A DNA stretch of 6,188 nt, from positions 1 through 6,188 of the forward strand of contig JABFXT010000130.1 of the NCBI GenBank assembly GCA_013361595.1, read 5' to 3'. Each line of letters begins with the position of its first letter. Position 1 is the first letter of the stretch. Under the pieces are notes generated by a model. It worked only from the letters and a program-made list of their open reading frames with translations. It did not search any database and had not been told where the DNA came from. The DNA is from Nocardia sp. Lineage in GTDB: Bacteria; Actinomycetota; Actinomycetes; Mycobacteriales; Mycobacteriaceae. Below are positions 1 through 4,833 of the stretch, in pieces. The position numbers and the translations under genes were made by a program.

Positions 1-461
1 GCCGGATCCCAGGCATTGCGCGGTACGGGGAACGGTTTGTCCGGATCGGGGGCGCCGATGGCGAATTCCATGGTGGTCGTCTTTCCCGTCACCACGGCAC
101 CTGCCTGTTCGAGCCGCCGCACCACCGTGCAGTCACCGGCGGTGGCCGCCCATGCCGGGTCCAGCACCAGGCTCTGCGCTGTGGTGGGCCCCTGGGAACA
201 GGCGAGAATATCCTTGACCCCCAGTGGAATTCCTTCGAGCGGGCCGATCGGCAGCCCCGCTTCGATCTTCGCGTCGGTGCGGGCCGCGGCCGCGCGGGCA
301 CGATCGTCGAAACGTGTCAGATAGACCCCGAGCCCGGCATCGGCGGTGTCGGCGGCGGCGAGCGCCGTCTCGACGAGTTCGGTCGCGGTGGTCTCACGGC
401 GGCGTAGCGCGGCCGCCGCCTCGGTCAGCGTGGGCAATACGTCCGGGACGGTAGTTGTCAT
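1..461 (-). CDS. Amidase-signature family hydrolase, N-terminal part (runs off the left edge)
   Basis: This is the first 153 residues of an amidase-signature (AS) enzyme; the rest lies beyond position 1. AS enzymes hydrolyse carboxamides, or act as GatA-type amidotransferase subunits, using a Ser-cisSer-Lys triad. The stretch GPLEGIPLGVKDI (residues 73-85) is the classic AS motif and carries the catalytic lysine, Lys83. TGKTTTMEFA (125-134) and the following PDPDKPFPVPRNAWDP match the segment that normally precedes the Gly/Ser-rich catalytic loop, which is outside the window. The ATG at 459-461 has GAGGA upstream (466-470, 4-nt gap), and the N-terminus LTEAAAALRRRETTATELVE is the usual helical start of the family. 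It lies 68 bp downstream of the GntR gene on the same strand, so cotranscription or local control by that regulator is likely. The family is clear. The substrate is unknown: small-molecule amidase, ureide/allophanate-type enzyme or GatA paralogue. A housekeeping GatA is less likely because no gatC or gatB is adjacent on the visible side. Confidence 0.9.
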   Translation of the reverse strand, partial: MTTTVPDVLPTLTEAAAALRRRETTATELVETALAAADTADAGLGVYLTRFDDRARAAAARTDAKIEAGLPIGPLEGIPLGVKDILACSQGPTTAQSLVLDPAWAATAGDCTVVRRLEQAGAVVTGKTTTMEFAIGAPDPDKPFPVPRNAWDP

Positions 462-465
462 CGGG

Positions 466-470
466 TCCTC
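466..470 (-). promoter_or_regulatory. Ribosome binding site of the amidase gene
   Basis: GAGGA on the minus strand lies 4 nt before the ATG at 461. It supports that start, although the spacing is slightly short. Confidence 0.55.
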
Positions 471-529
471 GTTCTGCGGTGGAGCGTTTTCCGGCCGTGC
501 GAATTCGCGGGAACCGGCGGATAGGTGAT

Positions 530-1363
530 TCAGCGCGGCAATGAGCGGGTCATATCGATCCGTGGAATGCCGCCGATCTCGAGTTGGATCTCGCCCCGGC
601 AGACGCCGAGTGCGTAATCCACGGCAGTGCCCGCGCTGTCGCGGATGGTCTGCTCGACCAGGAGTACGGGTTCGCCCGGCAGTATGTGCAGGAGCGCGGC
701 CGCGCAGTCGTCGGCCCGGGCGGCCTGCGCCCCCACATCACATCCGGTGATGTGGACACCTCCGGAGTGCAGCAGCGCGTAGAAATCGTCACGGAAGGTC
801 GCCTGATCGATACCGGCTGCCTCGGTGGCACGCAGATAGTTGGTGAAGACGGCGAGGGGGCGTTCGTCGACCAGCAGGACGTATTCGATACACAGGCAGT
901 CCGCGCCGACCTCGACATCGCCGAGGTGCGCGGCGATGAACGGCGGTGCCGGTGTCCACGCCCAGTGCAGCAGTCGCGGCGAGATCCGGCCCAGCGCCAG
1001 ATGCTCCTCCAGCGACCGGCCCGCCGGCGGAATCGAGCCCGCCACCACGTATTCCTCGCGGATGGGCACCGTCCCCAGCCCGCGTCGGCGTTCGATCAGG
1101 CCGTCGCGGCGCAGCAGATCCAGTGCCGCCCGGACCACGTCACGGGAAGCCCGGTGCCGGGTCATCAGTTCCGATTCGCTGGGCAACCGGCCCGCGCCGA
1201 ACGCACCCGATCGCAGTTCGGCGCGTAGCAGGTCGCGCAGGCGCCGGGCGGTGAGCTGGGCCGAGGTGGGCAGCAGGCGCCGGACCTGTTCACCGAAGAC
1301 CGACCGGCCGGGTGCCGGGTCACCGGGGGAGAGGTGTTCGGAATGTTCCGCGGTGTGGTGCAT
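530..1363 (-). CDS. GntR-family transcriptional regulator, HutC/UTRA subfamily
   Basis: A DNA-binding, ligand-responsive regulator of 277 residues from the ATG at 1363. Residues 1-36 are a polar, His/Pro-rich, probably disordered tail. Residues 37-101 form the GntR winged helix: LPSESELMTRHRASRDVVRAA followed within the domain by LDLLRRDGLIERRRGLGT, closely matching the family pattern LPSExxLaxxxxvSRxTVRxAL...GLIxRRxGxGT. From about residue 110 to 272 it matches a UTRA (chorismate-lyase-like) effector domain, with the typical segments CLCIEYVLLVDERPLAVFTNYL and GEPVLLVEQTIRDSAGTAVDYALGV; the ligand is not predictable. A TTG at 1397-1399 would give 289 residues, but neither start has a clear Shine-Dalgarno. 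I prefer the ATG because the extra 12 residues are unconserved in style and the TTG sits 3 bp from a strong palindrome that looks like an operator. It stands alone upstream of the amidase gene, the most likely target besides itself. Confidence 0.9.
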   Translation of the reverse strand: MHHTAEHSEHLSPGDPAPGRSVFGEQVRRLLPTSAQLTARRLRDLLRAELRSGAFGAGRLPSESELMTRHRASRDVVRAALDLLRRDGLIERRRGLGTVPIREEYVVAGSIPPAGRSLEEHLALGRISPRLLHWAWTPAPPFIAAHLGDVEVGADCLCIEYVLLVDERPLAVFTNYLRATEAAGIDQATFRDDFYALLHSGGVHITGCDVGAQAARADDCAAALLHILPGEPVLLVEQTIRDSAGTAVDYALGVCRGEIQLEIGGIPRIDMTRSLPR

Positions 1364-1385
1364 GGTCGTAGCGTGCGACGAGAGC

Positions 1386-1464
1386 CGGTTACGCGACAAG
1401 GACCGGACGTAAACCTGCGGTTACGCTCCGGCGGACGGGTCCGGTATGCCCTCTACCTGCGGTT
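1386..1464. repeat. Short direct repeats around the GntR palindrome
   Basis: CGGTTACGC occurs at 1386-1394 and again at 1418-1426, 32 bp apart. ACCTGCGGTT occurs at 1413-1422 and 1455-1464, 42 bp apart, close to four helical turns. The core GTTACGC appears a third time at 1537-1543. The copies at 1413-1426 are part of the palindrome, so the others could be auxiliary half-sites for the same regulator. Repeats of 9-10 bp in GC-rich DNA can arise by chance. Confidence 0.4.
1403..1431. promoter_or_regulatory. Imperfect palindrome upstream of the GntR gene, candidate operator
   Basis: Left arm CCGGA-CGTAA (1403-1412) pairs with right arm TTACG-c-TCCGG (1421-1431). The only fault is one bulged C (1426). 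Inside, CC (1414-1415) pairs with GG (1419-1420) around TGC, with A1413 bulged. That gives 12 paired positions in 29 bases. The site ends 3 bp from the TTG (1399) and lies 39 bp upstream of the ATG (1363) of the GntR gene. GntR regulators commonly autoregulate through palindromes in their own promoter, so an operator is the simplest reading. As RNA it would also fold into a stem in the leader, so a post-transcriptional role is possible. Confidence 0.5.
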
Positions 1465-1671
1465 TCATTCGCGGATCGGCGGGTTGTGCGGTGGTGGGGG
1501 AGTGCGGGTGCCGGGTGGAGCGGGGCGCGGGGAAGAGTTACGCGGACCTACGGCGCCCGGCCGGGTCCGATCACGAGTACACCGGGTCGGTATGAGAAGT
1601 GGCGATACGCCGATATGCGCATCTGACCATGTGTGTTACGACTCCTGCCGGAGCGCGACGACGAAGTCACG

Positions 1672-2922
1672 TCAAACGATCTCAGGAGAGGGGTGAGCGG
1701 ACGGGAGGTCCGCGAGTACGCGGGTCACGGACTCGGCCATGCGGGCGCGGAACATCTCGGGGCCGAACGATTCCGCGTGGGCGCGGATCCGGAGCGGGTC
1801 GAGGTCGGTGCTGGAATGGTCGCGCAGCGCGGCCGCGAAACCGTCGACGACCTCGTCGTCGTCGCCGGCCGCGATATGGGCGCCGCTGAGACCGGGCACC
1901 ACGGTGTCCAGCGATCCGCCCGCACCGACGGCCAGGACCGGTGTTCCACAGGCCATCGCCTCCACCGGCACGATCCCGAAATCCTCCACCCCGGGCATCA
2001 ACAGGGCCCGGCAGCGCCGGTACATCTCGACCAGCACCTCATCCGGCGCGGCGCCCAGGAACGTGGTCTCCGGACCCGCGAGCGCTTCGAGCCGGCGCCG
2101 GTACCGCCCGTCACCGACCATCACCAGGCGCGACCCGGCGCGTTGCGCGGCGCGGATGGCCAGGTCGGGGCGTTTGTAAGGGACCAGGCGGCCGGCGAAC
2201 AGCAGAAAATCCTCGCGCGGCACCGTCGGATCCGTGGCGAAGCGGTCCAGGCGCACCGGGGGATGGACGACGGTGGCGGGCAGGCCCCACCAGCTCCGGA
2301 TCCGGTCGGCCACCGCGTGCGAATTCGCGATCACCGCCGTGAGGTGCGGTGCCGCCGTGGTTTCGGTGCGGCGGGCCAGACCGCCGAGAGCGGCCAGAGC
2401 CGCGCGTCCGGCGCGGCTGTCCGCTTCCTGCGCCCGGAAGGCGGGATCCCAGGCCCAGCGGGCGGGGCTGTGCACATAGGCGATCACCGGGGCATCGGTG
2501 GCGAAGACCGCCTGCGTGGCGAAAGCGTGATGGCTGACCACCACCGCGTCGAATCCACCGCGCAGCGGCAGGCGGCGCAGCGCCCGGGGGACCAGCGGCA
2601 GCAGCGGCGCGTGCGAACGCCGACCGGTCGCGGCGTACGCGCGCGACAGCCAGGTGCCGGATACGGTGTCCCAGGGTGGGTGGGCGATCGCCGGCGCGGC
2701 GGCGGGATCGACGATCGGCGCGAAAACCCGTGCCTGCGGCCAGGTGCGGGCCAGTTCCCCGACCACCGCTTCCGACCCGCCGTATTCGGTGAATCGCTCG
2801 TGCACGATCGCCACCCGCGGGCGTGCCGCCGCGGGGGCGGTGCGTGGACCGGCGGGTCCGCCGCCTGCCGTCGGTGATGTGCCGGTGGTCCGGTGTCCGG
2901 GGTCGTGAGCCGGCGCGGTCAC
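1672..2922 (-). CDS. GT4-family glycosyltransferase, WbaZ-like (probable mannosyltransferase type)
   Basis: A cytoplasmic GT-B, GT4-family retaining glycosyltransferase of 416 residues, a normal length for the family. Residues 1-35 are a Pro/Ala/Gly-rich tail; the N-terminal Rossmann domain begins at RVAIVHERFTEYGGSEAVV (36-54) with the conserved GG(S/A)E loop. VHSPARWAWDP (150-160) is the segment typical of WbaZ-like enzymes (HTPxRYxWD). In the C-terminal domain, GRLVPYK (244-250) supplies the phosphate-binding Arg245 and Lys250, VMVGDG lies at 267-272, and EDFGIVPVE (313-321) is the EX7E motif of GT4 enzymes. The start is GTG at 2920-2922, overlapping the preceding gene's TGA by 4 bp (GTGA) and lying 6 nt after a perfect GAGGAGGT, so translation is coupled to the aminotransferase. 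The open frame continues upstream for 393 codons, but that part is only a shadow of the aminotransferase. Last gene of the apparent operon. Donor sugar (GDP-mannose by analogy) and acceptor are unproven. Confidence 0.92.
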   Translation of the reverse strand: MTAPAHDPGHRTTGTSPTAGGGPAGPRTAPAAARPRVAIVHERFTEYGGSEAVVGELARTWPQARVFAPIVDPAAAPAIAHPPWDTVSGTWLSRAYAATGRRSHAPLLPLVPRALRRLPLRGGFDAVVVSHHAFATQAVFATDAPVIAYVHSPARWAWDPAFRAQEADSRAGRAALAALGGLARRTETTAAPHLTAVIANSHAVADRIRSWWGLPATVVHPPVRLDRFATDPTVPREDFLLFAGRLVPYKRPDLAIRAAQRAGSRLVMVGDGRYRRRLEALAGPETTFLGAAPDEVLVEMYRRCRALLMPGVEDFGIVPVEAMACGTPVLAVGAGGSLDTVVPGLSGAHIAAGDDDEVVDGFAAALRDHSSTDLDPLRIRAHAESFGPEMFRARMAESVTRVLADLPSAHPSPEIV

Positions 2923-4253
2923 CGCACTACCTCCTCGATGAGACGCCGGGGCGCCGCGTGGGCGCGCAGCGCGGGAGCCACGGGCCGTCCGTCGAGCAGG
3001 CCCGCGACCGATCCCCGTTCGAGGGCGCGCCGGTAGATCACCGCGGCATCGCGGCAGGCCTCGACGGTGTGATCGATATCCCGGTCGGTATGGGCGGCCG
3101 AGGTGACGAACGACTGTCCGAGAACCCCGCGGCGCAGCAGTTCCTGGAGGAACAGGGTGCGGAACTCCTGGGAGGGGTTGCCGTCCGGGTCCAGCGTGTG
3201 GAACAGCAGACACGACGGGCGACCCGCGACGCGGAGGTGCTCGCCGATACTGAGTTCGGCGGTGATCCGTTCGATCCCCGCCCGCAGCCGCCGACCGGCG
3301 CGTTCCATCCGGCCCACCGGATCGGTGGTGGCATAGGCGCGCACCACGGCCCGGAAGGCGGCCAGCGCACCGGTTTCCGGGCCGTGCGTGGTGGACAGCA
3401 GGAACACCCGGGCAGCGTCGGTCCGCAGGCCACCCAGTTCGAGGTATTCGCGGCGCCCGGCCAGGGCGGCGATCGGGAAACCGTTGCCCATGGCCTTGCC
3501 CCAGCACGACAGGTCGGGGACCACACCGTATACCTGCTGCGCGCCGCCGGCCGCCCATCGGAACCCGGTGATCATCTCGTCGAACACCAGCAGAGTCCCG
3601 TAGCGGTCGCACAGTGCGCGGACGCCCGCCAGGTAGCCGGGCGGCGGTTCGTGCAGGGCGGTCGCGGCTTCCATGACCACGCAGGCGATCTCCTGTCCGG
3701 CCAGCAGGTGCTCCAGGGCCGGAAGATCGCCGTAGGGGAAGGACACGGTCGGCTGCCGGGGGATACCGGCCGACATCGCGGTCGTCCCGATGAACCAGTC
3801 GTCGACCGAGAAGAACGGCTGCGCGCAGACGGCTGTCGTGATCCGGCCGGTCACCGCGCGCGCCAGGCGCACCGCGGCGGTGGTGGCATCGGAACCGTTC
3901 TTCGCGAATTTCACCATCTCCGCGCCCGGCACCAGGTCCAGGAAATCCTCGGCGGCCGCGAGTTCGAGCACGGTGGGCCGGGAGAAGTTCACCCCGTCGG
4001 CGATGGCCGCCGCGACCGCGTCGACGACCGGACGGTAACCGTGCCCGAGGGTGACCGACCGCAGGCCCATTCCGTATTCGACGAATTCGTTGCCGTCGCA
4101 ATCGGTGACCCGGCAGCCGTGCCCGCGGACCAGCACCGGGGCCATATGCTCCGGGTACTGGTCGGATCCGCGGGCGTAGGTGTGCGCGCCGCCGGGCACC
4201 AGCTCGTGCAACCGCGCCTGGGCGCGGTCGCTGCGGCCGAAATCGGTGATCAC
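2919..4253 (-). CDS. Class-III PLP aminotransferase, glutamate-1-semialdehyde aminomutase-like fold
   Basis: A fold-type I PLP enzyme of 444 residues, full length for the class. The N-terminus resembles GSA aminomutase: LVPGGAHTYARGSDQYPEHMAPV (read as 18-40) and GCRVTDCDGNEFVEY (46-60). FAKNGSDATTAAVRLARAVTGR (read as 116-137) holds the cofactor-phosphate loop Gly120-Ser121-Asp122. LLVFDEMITGFR (221-232) holds Asp225, which contacts the pyridine nitrogen. WGKAMGNGFPIAALAG (251-266) holds the Schiff-base lysine, Lys253. Where relatives often have a Tyr-His-Gly segment after the first domain, this protein reads AQPFFSVDDWFIGTT (144-158). No haem gene is nearby and the downstream gene is a translationally coupled glycosyltransferase. 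I therefore infer a transamination or aminomutation of a precursor for a glycan or its substituent rather than 5-aminolevulinate synthesis; automatic naming as hemL would be doubtful. The start is GTG at 4251-4253 with AAGGAG 5 nt upstream, 17 bp after the DUF218 gene. Confidence 0.9.
   Translation of the reverse strand: MITDFGRSDRAQARLHELVPGGAHTYARGSDQYPEHMAPVLVRGHGCRVTDCDGNEFVEYGMGLRSVTLGHGYRPVVDAVAAAIADGVNFSRPTVLELAAAEDFLDLVPGAEMVKFAKNGSDATTAAVRLARAVTGRITTAVCAQPFFSVDDWFIGTTAMSAGIPRQPTVSFPYGDLPALEHLLAGQEIACVVMEAATALHEPPPGYLAGVRALCDRYGTLLVFDEMITGFRWAAGGAQQVYGVVPDLSCWGKAMGNGFPIAALAGRREYLELGGLRTDAARVFLLSTTHGPETGALAAFRAVVRAYATTDPVGRMERAGRRLRAGIERITAELSIGEHLRVAGRPSCLLFHTLDPDGNPSQEFRTLFLQELLRRGVLGQSFVTSAAHTDRDIDHTVEACRDAAVIYRRALERGSVAGLLDGRPVAPALRAHAAPRRLIEEVVR
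2929..2936 (-). promoter_or_regulatory. Strong ribosome binding site fixing the GTG start of the glycosyltransferase
   Basis: GAGGAGGT on the minus strand, 6 nt before the GTG at 2922. It lies inside the last codons of the aminotransferase gene (Glu-Glu-Val). It fixes the start and rejects the much longer upstream open frame. Confidence 0.85.
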
Positions 4254-4258
4254 ACTCG

Positions 4259-4264
4259 CTCCTT
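4259..4264 (-). promoter_or_regulatory. Ribosome binding site of the aminotransferase gene
   Basis: AAGGAG on the minus strand lies 5 nt before the GTG at 4253, within the 17-bp gap after the DUF218 stop codon. It supports the GTG as the true start. Confidence 0.75.
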
Positions 4265-4270
4265 CCCGGC

Positions 4271-4831
4271 TCAGCAGCCGGACTCGGTGAAAGCCTTCAG
4301 GTATCCGGCGCTCTGCCGCACATACATCCAGGCCCGGAACACCGGATCGGTTCGGCTCGGGCTGGCGACCATGGTGATCTCACCGTCGAAGCAGCGGCCG
4401 ACGATATAGCGGGCGCGGGAGACGTGCGGGGTGAAGGTGACGACGATGATGTGCTGCCAGCCCTCGGCCGCCGCCAACCGCCGTATCTCCTGTGCCTCAC
4501 CACGGGTGGTCCACGGGCGGGGTTCGAAACAGGTCACGCGGAACGGGAACGGGCTGTGGCAGTAGCGGTCCATCCGCGGATCGTCGAGCCCGGTCGACGC
4601 CGAGATCAGCAGCTCCGGTGCCCAGTGCCGCCGGGCCAGTTCCAGTCCGACGTCGAACCGTTCGTAGGGCGTGCCGCCGAGCACCACGATGGCGTCCGCC
4701 GGTCGCAGCGGATCCACCTGGGGCCGGACGAACACCGGCCATCCGGCCACGGCCGCGAGAACGAGCAGGACGAGCGCGGCACCGGCGGCCTGCCACGGCC
4801 GCCGGCGCGCGACGGCGGAATACGCGGTCAT
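4271..4831 (-). CDS. DUF218/YdcF-like membrane-anchored protein
   Basis: A 186-residue protein of the DUF218 (YdcF/SanA/ElyC) family, whose biochemical activity is poorly known; several members affect envelope integrity or polysaccharides. One N-terminal transmembrane helix (about 14-34, AAGAALVLLVLAAVAGW) follows an Arg-rich start, so the domain should face outside the membrane. Family motifs are DAIVVLGG (46-53), ERFDVGLELARR (57-68), LLISAST (74-80), TTRGEAQEI (108-116, conserved Glu112), and IIVVTFTPHVSRARYIV (128-144) with His136 and Arg139. There are four cysteines (91, 101, 147, and 186 as the last residue). The start is ATG at 4829-4831, or GTG at 4835-4837 two codons earlier, which would overlap the previous stop as GTGA. 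Neither has a strong Shine-Dalgarno, so coupling to the upstream gene is likely. The long open frame above 4837 is a shadow of the beta-helix gene. It sits between an exported beta-helix protein and glycan enzymes, which favours an envelope-polysaccharide role. Confidence 0.87.
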   Translation of the reverse strand: MTAYSAVARRRPWQAAGAALVLLVLAAVAGWPVFVRPQVDPLRPADAIVVLGGTPYERFDVGLELARRHWAPELLISASTGLDDPRMDRYCHSPFPFRVTCFEPRPWTTRGEAQEIRRLAAAEGWQHIIVVTFTPHVSRARYIVGRCFDGEITMVASPSRTDPVFRAWMYVRQSAGYLKAFTESGC

Positions 4832-4833
4832 TT

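Larger units (their letters stand above)
1364..1671. other. Intergenic region between the glycosyltransferase and the GntR regulator
   Basis: About 308 bases without a supportable gene. It must hold the end of the upstream glycan operon and the promoter of the GntR gene. Near the GntR end there is an imperfect palindrome (1403-1431) and short direct repeats. CCCGGCCGGG (1556-1565) and ATGCGCAT (around 1614-1621) are perfect palindromes without loops. A 4-bp CTCC/GGAG hairpin lies near 1641-1654. None is followed on the minus strand by a T-run, so no intrinsic terminator is called. No clear -35/-10 pair can be fixed by eye. A plus-strand open frame across this stretch has no family resemblance and overlaps the GntR gene. 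Confidence 0.6.

Noticed and set aside
584..1228. Plus-strand open frame of 214 codons
   Set aside because: Antisense to the GntR gene, whose winged-helix and UTRA motifs are unmistakable.
1556..1565. CCCGGCCGGG palindrome as part of a terminator
   Set aside because: It has no loop and no T-run follows on the minus strand. GC-only palindromes are frequent in such DNA.
1334..1696. Possible plus-strand small gene of 120 codons over the intergenic region
   Set aside because: It begins inside the GntR gene, lacks a convincing ribosome site and shows no family resemblance.
499..2328. CGTGCGAATTCGCG present at about 497-510 and again inside the glycosyltransferase (about 2317-2330)
   Set aside because: The second copy simply encodes ordinary residues (Ala-Asn-Ser-His region), and two copies of a self-complementary word give no sign of a mobile element or regulon.
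1633..2877. Plus-strand open frame of 414 codons
   Set aside because: Antisense to the glycosyltransferase, rich in His/Arg/Gly, no recognisable domain; a typical high-GC shadow.
2923..4101. Upstream extension of the glycosyltransferase frame, giving an 809-residue open frame
   Set aside because: The extension is Arg/Pro/Gly-rich without motifs and runs antiphase through the clear aminotransferase gene. The GTG at 2922 with GAGGAGGT is a far better start.
2823..4409. Plus-strand open frame of 528 codons
   Set aside because: Antisense to the aminotransferase and parts of its neighbours; composition reflects high-GC third-position bias on the other strand and no family motif is visible.
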